Source: Phaeosaccion multiseriatum
Taxonomy: Eukaryota > Ochrophyta, other classes
DNA: 64,000 nt
Direction of reading: 5' to 3'
Assembly: GCA_965112735.1 (NCBI GenBank)
Contig: OZ218953.1
Coordinates: forward strand, 1,426,001-1,490,000
The notes under the pieces were generated by a model that saw only the letters and a program-made list of their open reading frames with translations, was not told the DNA's origin and made no database searches. This document shows positions 20,639 through 31,095 of this stretch, one piece after another (position 1 is the first letter of the stretch; every line of letters begins with the position of its first letter). The position numbers were made by a program, and so were the translations under genes.

Positions 20639-23182
20639 ATGGCGCCCTCCCTCCCTCAATTGAGGGCGAGAAAGAGGCCTCTACCGACCTCCATAAATTC
20701 GATGTCTGCAGGGGCTGCTCCTGCTCTCCCTGCCGCAGAAAAAGTGGGTCTTTTGGGGCTGGCCACAGGTATCTCCTCGATCTGGTCGCCTTATCAACCA
20801 CCTCGTATCGGCAGCGGCGGCGGCGGCGGCGGCGGAGAGAGGAACGCCGCGAAGAAAGCTGTGGGAGTGGTTCCCTCTCGATTGGGGGGAATGTCGCTGC
20901 TGGACGTGTTGAGGCGGTGGAACACAGCCTCAAGAGCCATGCGCACAGCGGTGCTGCGTGGGATCGTCAGGGGCTTTGGTGGGCACTGCAGCGGCAGTGA
21001 AAGCATGCTGGAGGAACGAGAGTCTATGTTGGGTCCGGAGCTACCGAAACTGAGGCATGTGTGTGTCCCTGTCAGCATTAGCCAGCAGGACCTGTTTGCA
21101 CCAGAAGCAGGGCTCCTCATGATGCGTATCATCGGGCACCTGCACTCATCGTACAGTCAGGGAAGGAGGTGCGCCGCGCCCATCAAGGTGATCTCTCTCC
21201 TGCTAACTGTGACCTCGGGCTGCCAGCTTCTTCAAGATGTCAAGGACAGCGACTGTGTCTCCACTTTGCTTCGAATCCTTCGCGACCAGGGCCACCCATG
21301 GCCCGACGACCGTGCCGCTGCTCTGACTCTACTGCACACTCTGACCATCGTAGGGGGGCGGAGTGCGAAGGAGAGTCTAACTTGCGCCGGCAGCGACGCT
21401 GTGGAGGCGGTGGTGGTGTCTTTGAGGGCGTCACACACCCCTGCGGAGATTGCTGCGGCCTCCTTGCTCCTGTGTCAGCTCGGGATGGGCAACCCCGACG
21501 GCCGGCAGTGCGTCACAAATGGCCTGCTATGCCTGTTGGTATCCCACGGCAGCCCCGAGGTGCAGAGACTGGGGTGCAGTGTGATCAAATTCCAACTGAC
21601 GCGAGGGGACTGCTTTGCGCTTGTGGAGGAAGACCACCATTCCAAAACTACCCTTTTGCTCTCTCTGCTGAACCTTGTCTTTAACGAAGATGAGGACTTG
21701 AGAAAAGAGGCAGAGCACCTCGTGCTGTTTGGGTTCGCAGAGATGGGGAGCATCGCAGGGAATATGCTCAAATACCTCGGCAACATGATGGGAGCAGTGG
21801 AGGAAGGGGCGCCGACGGAGCTGGAGGTGCGCCGCGCGGTGCAAGCCTGTGCTCTGGTTTCCGAGCTCCTTAAGGTGAAGGGCAGTGCCCTCTTGGGGGC
21901 GCTTGAGGAGACCAGGACGGAACTGTCGCTAGTGCAGGCACTCTGCCTGGCCGCGGAGGGGGTGCGACCGGCGATGGCTGTCAAGGAGGAGGAGGGGGAG
22001 GAGGAGGAGGAGGAGAAGAAGAAGGAGGAGGGAGTGTTCGTGACCGCCCTGGCTGATGGCGAGCAGCCCCGCCCCCCCCCCGGGTCCACTTGCATACGTC
22101 TCTTGAGGCTGAACGCCGCTCGGGCTGTGGTGCGACTGTGCGAAGTGTGTGAGTCGTCGGTTGCCCAGGACGGAAGGCTTGCCGCAGCAAAGGCGCGCAA
22201 GAACTTGCAAGCTGTCCGTGAGTTGTTCAGTCTTGCCGCTGAGGAGACAGAAAACCAGTACTCTGAAGAGGAGGAAGATTTGCACCAACTACTGAGGAGC
22301 CCAGACGAGATTGTGGCCTTGGTGGAGGACCCGGAGGAGCGGGACGCCCTCCGAAAGGTGTGTTCTCGCGTACGTCGAGTGTGGGAGTATCGACAGCTGC
22401 TCAAGCCCGCCCGTGCCAAGCGCCGCTCTCTTAGTGCCGGCCTCGCTCCTGCCTCGAGGCAAGGCTCGAGGCAAGGGAGTAGTCGGACCAGCAGCCGCAG
22501 CAGCGGGGGGGGGAGGAGGAGAGGGTTGAGCATTCCAACCTCGCCCTCGCCCTCTGCTCCACGCCCGTCTGCTGGCCTGGAGCGATTGTCCCCCTTCCTC
22601 CCCCAGCAGGGGAATGGGGAGGAGGGGCGGATTCGGGCTGCACGAATGTGGGACCTTGAACAAGTCTCTGTCAGGGCCTCCTCTTTGGCCGATTTCAACG
22701 CCTTCGATCCGATGGGCCCGAGGAAGCGGTGGCGGCAGCAGCAGGAGGAGCATCATCGAAAGCAGCGCCAGCAGCAGCAGCAGCAGGAGGAGGAGCAGCA
22801 GCAGCAGCAGCAGCAGCAGCGGCAGCAGCGGCAGCAAGAGCAGCGCGCTGGAATGACAGAGGACGCGCGGAACTACAGAGAGGCCATGCATCGCATCATG
22901 AGTGGAAGTGCCGCACAAGAGGGGCAGGAACGGCAGGAACAGCAGGAGGAGCAGGAGCAGCAGCAGCAGTGGCGGGCAAAGTTTCTCGTGCCTCCTGCGA
23001 CGAGTCCTTCTCCTCCGCCGCAGGCATTGGGCGGCAGCAGTAGCAACAGACCGCCCTCCCTCAGGGGAAGGAAGCTCCCCCAGCGGGTGAAGCGCCCCCA
23101 GGGGGAAGGGCCACAGCTCGGCGGGGCACTGACCGCGAGGGGCATTCGGAAAGAGATGGTCGACGTGCTCGTGGCATTTTGA
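20639..23182 (+). CDS. Armadillo-repeat protein resembling ARMH1
   Basis: A single uninterrupted frame from ATG 20639 gives 847 aa. After a Gly-rich leader, residues about 75-430 are all-alpha armadillo-like repeats: LLDVLRRWNTASRAMRTAVL, then KVISLLLTVTSGCQLLQD, LTLLHTLTIVGGRSAKESL, CVTNGLLCLLVSHGSPEVQ. Their order and spacing recall vertebrate ARMH1 (C1orf228), a poorly studied protein. A Glu/Lys-rich stretch (about 445-465) and a conserved-looking helix near 575-605 (RKVCSRVRRVWEYRQLL) follow. The C-terminal 240 residues are Arg/Ser- then Gln-rich (CAG repeats at about 22730-22830). The frame is open upstream to 20288, but that part overlaps the divergent ATPase, so the ATG at 20639 is preferred. 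ARMH1 kinship is from memory of the pattern; a ciliary role would fit the neighbourhood but is not shown. Confidence 0.62.
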   Translation: MAPSLPQLRARKRPLPTSINSMSAGAAPALPAAEKVGLLGLATGISSIWSPYQPPRIGSGGGGGGGERNAAKKAVGVVPSRLGGMSLLDVLRRWNTASRAMRTAVLRGIVRGFGGHCSGSESMLEERESMLGPELPKLRHVCVPVSISQQDLFAPEAGLLMMRIIGHLHSSYSQGRRCAAPIKVISLLLTVTSGCQLLQDVKDSDCVSTLLRILRDQGHPWPDDRAAALTLLHTLTIVGGRSAKESLTCAGSDAVEAVVVSLRASHTPAEIAAASLLLCQLGMGNPDGRQCVTNGLLCLLVSHGSPEVQRLGCSVIKFQLTRGDCFALVEEDHHSKTTLLLSLLNLVFNEDEDLRKEAEHLVLFGFAEMGSIAGNMLKYLGNMMGAVEEGAPTELEVRRAVQACALVSELLKVKGSALLGALEETRTELSLVQALCLAAEGVRPAMAVKEEEGEEEEEEKKKEEGVFVTALADGEQPRPPPGSTCIRLLRLNAARAVVRLCEVCESSVAQDGRLAAAKARKNLQAVRELFSLAAEETENQYSEEEEDLHQLLRSPDEIVALVEDPEERDALRKVCSRVRRVWEYRQLLKPARAKRRSLSAGLAPASRQGSRQGSSRTSSRSSGGGRRRGLSIPTSPSPSAPRPSAGLERLSPFLPQQGNGEEGRIRAARMWDLEQVSVRASSLADFNAFDPMGPRKRWRQQQEEHHRKQRQQQQQQEEEQQQQQQQQRQQRQQEQRAGMTEDARNYREAMHRIMSGSAAQEGQERQEQQEEQEQQQQWRAKFLVPPATSPSPPPQALGGSSSNRPPSLRGRKLPQRVKRPQGEGPQLGGALTARGIRKEMVDVLVAF

Positions 23183-23290
23183 ACCCTGATGCTCGACCCT
23201 GACGTGCTATGGTCGACCCCTGGCTGCTAGCCGCCAGCCGGCGTGCTATTTGCTATCGACCAATGCAGGGGTCGACTATCGACTATGGGG
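23183..23290. repeat. Short inverted repeat left of the MITE
   Basis: GTCGACCCCTG near 23213 and CAGGGGTCGAC near 23266 can pair across about 45 bp. The whole 23183-23908 gap has no gene; its right part (23575-23908) is the NUP54 upstream region. Confidence 0.55.
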
Positions 23291-23568
23291 TCGGCTCCAG
23301 GCGAGGTTTCTCGGGCTTTAGGCTTCTGGGCCGTAGCCCCCTCCAGGCTTCGGGCTTCTGGCCGCAGGCCAGCGCAGGCTTCTGGCCGCAGGCCAGTGGT
23401 CAGGCTTCAGGCTTCGCAGGCTGGGAGAAAAATGGGGGACTTGGCAGGCTTTTCGCTACTTTCTGCAGGCTTCTGGCCGCAGGCCAGCCGCAGGCTTCTT
23501 ACTTTCGGCCGCAGGCCGCCGCAGGCTTCTGCTTTATCGGGGGCCCGAGAAACCTCGCCTGGAGCCGA
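23291..23568. mobile_element. MITE-like element with 26-bp terminal inverted repeats and 6-bp target duplication
   Basis: Positions 23291-23316 and 23543-23568 are perfect inverted copies (ends TCGGCTCCAGGCGAGG). They are flanked by ATGGGG at 23285-23290 and ATGGGG at 23569-23574, a 6-bp target-site duplication. The 278-bp element has no coding capacity. Its interior is built from three to four copies of a 22-bp unit containing the hairpin CTGGCCGCAGGCCAG (about 23353, 23375, 23469, 23491). This is a non-autonomous DNA-transposon structure, placed between the armadillo gene and NUP54. Confidence 0.85.
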
Positions 23569-23908
23569 ATGGGGGGGGATGTCAAAAAGAAAGAAAAAAG
23601 GACTAATGAACTGAAACTGGACATGCCTCCTCATCTCGCGCTTGGCGCGCCTTCGCGACTCTCCCTCCCTCTTCCCGCTGCCCTCTTCAATCCACCTTAC
23701 CCCCACCCCTTCTCTTCATATCAATAGAGAGACAAGTGATTATCGCATCAGCAGAAGCATTGTCTGCAAGGCAAACGACCTGGGGAGGCCAAGTGGCTGG
23801 CTTGGCTTGGCTTGAACGAACGAAAGCGGGCAAGTGAAGAGGCAAGCACAGAGCAAGAAGTAGGTACAGGAGACAGAAGGCAGGAGGCAGCCAGGAGGCC
23901 ACACGAGG

Positions 23909-23951
23909 ATGTTTGGCTCTTCTTTTGGGCAGCCCCAGCAACAACAGCAGC

Positions 23952-24033
<82 letters not shown>

Positions 24034-25193
24034 GCAACAACAGCTGCAGCAACAGGGCATGCTGCAGCAGCAGCATGCCCCCCCCCTCTCTGACCTTGAG
24101 AGGCGGGTCAAGAAGTTGGGAGAGTCGTATCTGGATCGAATGGGGACTGAGCCCAACCCAAAGTCTAACTTCACAGCCATTGTATACAACATGCTGGGCA
24201 AGGGCGAGGCGTCTTCGACAATGGTAGAGCGTCCGCCTTTCTTCGACCAGGACAAGTGGAACGAGGGTGAGCGTAACAACCCCGAGCCTGGCGAGTGCAA
24301 GCCCGTGCCCCTTGTCGGCTTCCAGGGCCTGTACGACCGAGTCAAGACGCAGCAGGACAGCGTGGATCAGTTCATCCAACACGTTCAGGTTCGTATTGCA
24401 GCAACATAAGTGGACCATTCTTGCCCCCAAGCTTTGATACTTACACGTGAGATTATTCCAACCTCGTCTCGGATGGGCGGTTTGTCCTTCCCCCTTCCCC
24501 TCTTCCTCGCCCCCCTTTGTTATATCTACACACAGCACTTCCGAAAAGAGGTGGAGCAGCTGCAAATGTCCGCCACACGCACCGCCGCTGGTGTGGAGGG
24601 CGCTCGGAGAAAGCAACTGGACCAGGCAGATCGCTTCCTGCATGTGCTTCGAAAGATTGAGCTCCTGCGCTGTATAAACGAGCCCCTGGACCCGAAGGAG
24701 AACGAACTGAGGCTAAAGCTGGAGAAGTTGTGCCAGGATCTGCAAACCCCGCACGCCAAGATCAACAAAGTTGCTTCCATGCAGGAGCAGGTAGCAGCGC
24801 TGCCGAATTGCACTTGGGCTTCACCGTATTTGTCCTGTACATGCATGAGTGGCCTACGTTTTCCCGTGCGACCTGTTGGCTTGCTCATGCCTCGCCCCTG
24901 GATTATGCCCCCCGCCACCCCCCCCCCGCCCTTAACTCCTCTCTCTTGTCTCTCCCACTCCCCTCTCTCTCTTTCTCTGTCTCTTGACAACGATCGATGA
25001 CCATAACACTGTACAGATGGAGCAAAGCACGGAGCACGTGCATGAGATTACCCGGCCCGAGGACCTTGCGGCTATCTACCAAGTGCTGGCCGACCAAAAG
25101 GCAGGCCTAGGACACCTCACTAGTGTGCTGGAGAATGACTTACGCGACCTTGACATCATGCGCAGAGACCTTGCAAAAAGCCGCGCCCCTTGA
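23909..25193 (+). CDS. NUP54: Nucleoporin NUP54 with a polyglutamine N-terminus
   Basis: Central-channel nucleoporin of the NUP62-58-54 complex. Exons 23909-24388, 24536-24790 and 25017-25193, all phase 0, give 303 aa. The N-terminus begins MFGSSFGQPQ and runs into about 40 glutamines coded by (CAA)n, so only two FG dipeptides remain where other NUP54 proteins have many. The conserved alpha/beta and coiled-coil part follows: LVGFQGLYDRVKTQ, HFRKEVEQLQ, RFLHVLRKIELLRC and a final helix EHVHEITRPEDLAAIYQVL. Length is short for the family (about 500 in animals), mainly through loss of FG sequence. Convergent with RanBP1. Confidence 0.9.
23936..24051 (+). repeat. CAA/CAG microsatellite coding polyglutamine in NUP54
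   Basis: Uninterrupted (CAA)n with a few CAG units, inside exon 1. Confidence 0.95.
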
Positions 25194-25578
25194 ATTACCA
25201 ACACTTGGACAAACACACACAAGCTTTTGTATAGAAAAGTTCACAGCACTTACGAGGGAAGAAACAAAGCCACTCGGTATGTGTATGAATCGCCATACAC
25301 TAAAGCATACTGTATAGAATCGTTCACCCTCTTTCCTTGGTTGTGCTTACTATTGTGCTGTGCTACAAGACAACATCAGCAACTTGAGTAGAAAGAGAGG
25401 GAACTGGTCGTGCAAGGTCACGCGGGCGAGGAGAGGAGGCACGATTACACCACACACACACACACACACGCAAGCACGCACGCACACGCGCTCTCCCCTC
25501 CCTCCGTGGGGTGGGTGGACAAGGGCCGCCTCAGTATTGGCTTGTGCCTCTGTGGGCCTCTCGCTCAGGGTGGTCACA
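25194..25578. other. Convergent intergenic region NUP54 / RanBP1
   Basis: Holds a (CA)n tract around 25450-25485. No gene or RNA seen. Confidence 0.5.
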
Positions 25579-26791
25579 TCATGCCTCCTTCTCCGGGTCT
25601 GCTGCAGCTGCGTCTCCTCCCTCCTCCCCCTTCTTTTCCACGCTCAGCGACTCAAGGGCGGCGACGGCGTCGTTGGCCGCCGCGTCCTCTGCGGCCCCCT
25701 CAGCGTCTGCCCCCGCCAGGAGCTTCTCCATGGCCGCGATACTGGAGTTAAACTGCTCCTTGAAGGCCTTCGCGTCGTCCACAGACCCCAGTCTTCATAT
25801 TCACAGCAAGGGGGCAAGGGGGGGGGGGACAGAGCATTGAGGGACAAACAAAATAGGGCTTCAGGTGTAGTTTGCTGCGTGGGATGAGAGGCAGGCGCGC
25901 TACTGCTGCTGCTGCTGTCTGTCTCTCCGACTCGCGCTTGCACTTACCGGAGGGCAAAGGTGGTCTCCTCCAGCTCTCCGCTGTCCTGAGCAAAGTCAAA
26001 CGCCACCCACACCCAGCTCTTCTCGCTGCCGGCGTTGGGAACCAGCTTAATGCGGGGGTCAATTACGTGGTTGGCGATGACCTTCATGGTTTTCTCCTGG
26101 CGCATCAAGACTCTAATCTTCTGGTGTTCCTTGTGTCTGCATTGTGCAGGATATGGAGCGAGTGAAAACAAGCAAGCATCATTAGTGGGGCAGTCATTGA
26201 GTCACCCCCCCCCCCCGTACTTGCTTTTGAGCCTTACCTTAAGAACTTGATCTCTCCGGTGCCTCGTTCCCGCCAGTTCTTCGTGCCTGTGCCCTTGTCG
26301 AGCAGGGTCTCTCCGAAGATGAAGAGCTTGGCTCTCCTGTAAGGAATATGGAGTGAGAGAGAGGGAAAAGAAGAGGAGAAAAGAGGCCAGGGAAAAGCAA
26401 GCAGCACACGCCATCACCTTCCCGTCGCACGATACAATTCGCTCAAGGAGTATATTCGACTCATGTGGACAGTTCTGTGCTTTCCTGCGTTCACAAACAG
26501 CTGGCCCGGCCTTTAAGAGAGGGTTGCTAACACTGACCTTTTCCAAAGCACTTCCTCCTCCTCTTCCATCGTCTTGACCTCAACCTCCTCCAATCGTACG
26601 ACAGGCTCGAAATGAGCAGTGCTCTCCTCCTCGGCGGCTGGCTCCTCTCCTCCCGCTTCTCCAGCCACCGCCGCTGTTTCTTCGCTCTTGTCCGGGGTGG
26701 TCTCCGGTTTGGATTCATCCCCAGCCGCGCCAGATGCTGGGGCATCCTCAGTCTTGGGCTGAGTCGCCGCAAGCGCAGCGAAGTCGCTCAT
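25579..26791 (-). CDS. RANBP1: Ran-binding protein 1
   Basis: Cytoplasmic Ran-GTP binding protein that stimulates RanGAP and releases transport receptors. Minus-strand exons 26791-26538, 26336-26238, 26136-25948 and 25792-25579 join in frame (252 aa with stop). The acidic N-terminus ends in HFEPVVRLEEVEVKTMEEEE, the usual lead-in to the RanBD1 fold. RanBD1 follows: KLFIFGETLLDKGTGTKNW, then ERGTGEIKFLRHKEHQKIRV, MRQEKTMKVIANHVI, and SWVWVAFDFAQDSGELEETT. The C-terminus is Ala/Glu-rich. The fourth exon begins after an AG at 25793 and gives LGSVDDAKAFKEQF, matching the last RanBD helix. It lies beside NUP54 and within 10 kb of SEH1. Confidence 0.94.
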
Positions 26792-27231
26792 CTTGGTCGA
26801 TTACTGCTACTGGGTGTTTACTTTGAAATGGCTGTCCCGGTCTTCTTTCTCTCCTCTGTCTTTGAAATTGAGGCTGTCCGCTTCACAGGCACAGAGCCTG
26901 GGCCTATGCAATATTATTGGTCCCGACACCACATACTCCTCTTTTCCACTTCGTTCCTTCAATGTCTCTCTCTCTCTCTGCGTCAATACATTATCTCTCT
27001 CTGTGCGTTGTACGAGGGTGAGCGTGACGAGTGGTGGTGTCGTCTACTCCTCTCCCCCATGTATCCGCCGCTTTTCTCGGCACTCCGCCCCCTCCTCCTT
27101 CTCCCTTCCCGCCATCTCTTGCTCTCCTCCTTCACTCCCCCCCTTAAACGCTATTGCTTGTTCCCTCCTTTCCATCTTACTTCAGGTGCTTCAGGGCTTC
27201 TTTCTGTGAAGTGCTCAGCAGCTCAGGAGAC
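26792..27231. promoter_or_regulatory. Divergent upstream region, RanBP1 / oxidoreductase
   Basis: 440 bp between two divergent start codons; CT-rich on the plus strand from about 26930 to 27180. Probably holds both promoters; no specific element recognised. Confidence 0.4.
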
Positions 27232-29705
27232 ATGGCTGCGCCACCGCTGTCCAACAAGGGCCTCCACAGGCAGCTGACTGGGGGAGGCATACAGGAGGAG
27301 GGGGAAGACAGCTGCAGGATGGAGGACGGGGCAGGCAAGACCAATGTGTGCATGATAGGCACTGGCGAGTACACCACTGGCTACGTGCACGGCAAGGCGT
27401 CCGATTCGGACAAGGGGGGCGGAGGTAAGCTGGTGCTGTGCTGTGCTCTCATGACTCATGCTCTGCTCGCTTTCACTCGTTGCAGCTGTTGCTGTTCCAC
27501 TGGCCTTCACTGCTGCTGCTACTGCGGCCTGCTGAAGAGGCCGATGGACGTGCTCTTAACACCTGCCCACGTGTGTGTGACGTGTCTTCTAATCTACGTG
27601 TGTGTGACGTGTCTTCTAATCTGCTCCATCCTACCCCATGGGATCAACAACATCCAAGTGGTGGGCTTGACTATGATTGACTTGAGGCGTCGGGGGAAGG
27701 TGGCCCGCATCGGCCTGTGTGGTACCAACGGAAGCAAGCACACGGGCATCAAGGCGCACATGGACAAGTGCATTGGGGGGGTGTACAAGGATATGAACCT
27801 GCAAATGGACACGTGGCCGGCAGAAGGCCAAAGAGACCCAAAGGCCTATGAGAAGGTGAATGAGTATTCTTCGACCCGAGGCAGCAATACCCCCTCTGCC
27901 TTGCCGCTTTCCCTACCGAAGAAGGACCTTTCCCGACTCTTTTAGGTGTGCTGCTGCTGCTGCTACTACTGCTGCTGCTGACTCTGAACCCCTGTTGCTA
28001 TTGCTGCTGCTCCCCTGTCGTCCGCCCCACCTAAACCCCATCACCCATGTGTGTGTGGCAGGCATTAGACTCATTCAGCGCCGGCGATACCTGCACCATC
28101 TTCACCCCCGATGACACCCACTTCGAGATTGCCATGGCAGCCGTGAAGCGCGGCCTGCATACCATGGTCACAAAGCCAGTCGTCAAGACCCTCGACGAAC
28201 ACCGACAGCTCTACGAAGCCGCCAAGGAGGCGGGAGTGCTCGTCATGGTAGAGGTACATAAGCGCTTCGACCCCATTTATGTGGACGCAAGGGACAAGAT
28301 CCAGGCGCTGGGGCCCTTCAGCTACATGTATTCGTACATGAGCCAGCCCAAGCACCAGCTCGAGACCTTCCGCGCCTGGGCAGGCAAGGGCTCAGACATT
28401 TCATACTACCTTAACTCGCACCATGTGGACTTTCAGGTGCGTGCGTTTGCGTGTGCGTGTGTGTGTGTGTTCGCCTTGCGACCCTAGCCTTACCAAGAGC
28501 AAGAGAAGACAGCTCAGCTCTCTGCTCAGCTTTTTGGGGATATCAACTCATTGGTGACAAGGACTCTCTATTCGGGTCCTTTTTTGCTGCGCTGACGCCC
28601 AATCCTGCTGCTCCACTGGCTTACCTGTGCCCCTCCCCCCCCCCCCCGAGCAGGAGTGGGCGGTGGATGGCAAGTCACGACCTGTGCGAGTCTCGGCTGC
28701 GGCATCCACAGGGGTGGCGACCAAGCAGTTTGACATTGACACCGAGGACACCATCACACTCTTGGTAGAGTGGGAGAACCTAGAAGACAAGAGCAGGTGT
28801 GTGAGAGTGGGAGGGAGTGCCGCTTCCCTTTCTCTTCTCTTGACTGACTGCTGATGGCAGCTCTATCGACTGCCTCCTAAGGCGGGCAGGGTTAAAGCAA
28901 AGCTACCCCTCTCTCCGTCCGGATTCTCTTCCTTCTTCCCTCCTCCTTCCTCCCTCATCTTCCTCCTCCTCCTCCTCCTCCTCCTCCTCCTCCTCCTCCT
29001 CCTCCTCCTCCTCCTCCTCCTCCTCCTCCTCCCTTCCCCCTCCCTCCCTCCTCCTCAGAGGCACCGCTGTGTACACGAGCTCCTGGGTAGCCCCCAAGAG
29101 CGACGTGCACAGCCAGCAGCGCTTTTTCTACATGGGGCAGAAGGGAGAGGTGACTGTGGATCAGGCGCATCGCGGGTACAACATGGCAGACGACAAGGGT
29201 TTCCGCTCGGTCAATCCTCTCTTCATGAAGTACACCCCTACCAACGGTGAGTGCTTTTCCTTGTACCCTCCTTGGACTCTACTCTCCTTAAGACCCCGGG
29301 CTACAGCCTTCTTTGGGAGGGGCACTTTGGAAGCGTTCGTGTGAGCTCTGGAATGCACTGACAGATAGATAGATATATACGTATGGATAGAAAGGTATAT
29401 TCACTGGAACTGAAACTAAGGGTAGAGGAGAGCTTCCATGGTATGCGCGTGTGGGTAGGTATGCCCTGACTGACGTTCATCTTGCATCTTAAACAAGCCC
29501 CCTTCTTCTCCTTCGTCCTCTGTTTCTTCTTTCCTCCCTCTTCCACGTCCCACAGGGCAATTCTCCGGCCAAAATGGCTATGGATACCGCAGCTTTGAAG
29601 CCTTTATCGACGCGGCGCTCTCCATCAACGCGGGAGAGTCCACCCCGGACGACTTCGACAGCACACTGGTACGACGTGCCCCTCCCTGGCCACCAAATGC
29701 TGCTG

Positions 29706-29743
<38 letters not shown>

Positions 29744-30031
29744 TTCATGCCCTGCCTCTGCCTGTAGATGACCGTGGTGTGCATCTCTCTCTATCTGATG
29801 AACTATACGACCCGCGTTGTGCATCACCCTTTCCTCCTTTGCGCGACCGACCTGTCACCCTTCTTCGCGGCATGACCTCAGGCCACGGTCAGCACCACCT
29901 TCCTCACCACAGCCATCCTGGAGGCGGGCAGGCGAAGCTTGGACAGCGGCGGGCGGCATTTCAACATAGTTTACGACGAGGCGGGCCCAAGCCACATTCC
30001 CACCGACATTGTCCTCGCGGAGTACACATAA
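27232..30031 (+). CDS. Gfo/Idh/MocA-family NAD(P)-dependent oxidoreductase (D-galacturonate-reductase-like)
   Basis: Seven exons, 27232-27424, 27659-27855, 28062-28436, 28654-28796, 29059-29246, 29556-29668 and 29882-30031, join to 452 aa. The Rossmann N-terminus reads [20 protein letters not shown]. The next exon gives [20 protein letters not shown] with [13 protein letters not shown]. Exon 3 has [27 protein letters not shown], the family's beta-alpha-beta with a K-P motif, and EVHKRFDP. Exons 4-7 form the C-terminal sheet domain. I recall close fungal relatives annotated as D-galacturonic acid reductase; the substrate here is an inference from that. Intron 1 has an exact 27-bp tandem duplication, and intron 4 a long (CTC)n. 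Confidence 0.82.
28961..29033 (+). repeat. CTC microsatellite in oxidoreductase intron 4
   Basis: About 24 CTC units 25 bp before the acceptor at 29058; it may act as an extended polypyrimidine tract. Confidence 0.9.
29700..29742 (+). repeat. TGCC microsatellite in oxidoreductase intron 6
   Basis: (TGCC)n of about ten units between the donor at 29669 and the acceptor at 29881. Confidence 0.85.
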
Positions 30032-31095
30032 AATAGACGAAACATCTACGTAATATAGAGCCCTTTGGACGAACACACACACACACACACACACGGGGTG
30101 GAGGAGGTTGCGGTCCTCCTCCTCTGCCTCCTCTCGGCTGAGCCCTCGAGGGAGAGGACTCTTGAGATTCTCAAGCCTTCCACCCCATGCCCGTATGCCT
30201 GGATTAGCCTGCTGCTTGTGAGTCTCCAGACCCTCCCGAACAGCCTTGGCATCTTGGTGTTTGTCGTTTCGCTCCTTCCTCGCCAGCTGTCCGCCGCTTG
30301 TCGCAGCCAGCTCAGGTATCGAGCTCAGATATCGAGCTCAGGTATCGAGCTCAGGTATCGAGCTCAGGTATCGAGAGAGAGGACAGACTCTCCCTCTGTG
30401 CTTTGTTGGCGAGGTCACACGCTCCTTCAGAGTGGCCGCGGATGGGTGGGGTTCCATGTGATCATCATCGTCGTCGTCGTCCTCCTCGTCCTCCTCCTCC
30501 TCCTCCTCCTCCTCCTCCTCCTCCTCCCTCTCCTCCTCCTCCTCCTCCCCCTCCTCCTCCTCCTCATCATCATCATCATCATCGTTATGAGAACCATCGT
30601 AGTCATCGCTCTTCCTCGGACAGGAGAAGGCACAGCACCGGTAGGCCCCCCGCCGAAGGGGTCCAACACATCAATCACACGAGGTGAGGAGTGCGCGGCT
30701 GGTACTCGTTGCGCCTCGTCTTCTAGTCGGCCCCAGGTACGCCTGCCCAGGGGGCCACCAGGGAGCGCCAGCTGTGGCATGCTCTCGAATCGCTCGCTGC
30801 TCGCTGCCAGGCTCACTGCCAGTCCATGTGGGCGCCAGAACAGAGAAAGCTCATTCGCGTGATTTTATCCACCCACCAAGCAAGCTCGTGGTGGCCTTTA
30901 TGGAGAGGATTGGCGGAGTCCGCAGCTGAGGTATGCAACAGAAAAGCTCAACACCGCCTCCTGCCCTCTCCAAAGGAAGAAAGCACGATAGAGCCCGAGC
31001 CTGGCAAAGGACGCTCGTACCTCTCCCCCAGTGTCCCAGTGGTCCCAAAGAGAGACGAGGAGCAAGGACTGACCACCAAACCAAGATCCTCCACT
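30032..31095. repeat. Convergent region with CTCAGGTATCGAG array and CTC/ATC runs
   Basis: At 30311-30386 a 13-bp unit (CTCAGGTATCGAG) is repeated about five times, with one ATATC variant. (CTC)n and (ATC)n follow at 30480-30585. The minus strand is open from about 30830 to 30430, with sensible codons between 30600 and 30830, and AG/GT signals near 30932 and 31022 could splice it to LRRC56. I cannot recognise the product, so this is left as a possible 3' extension of LRRC56. Confidence 0.5.
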
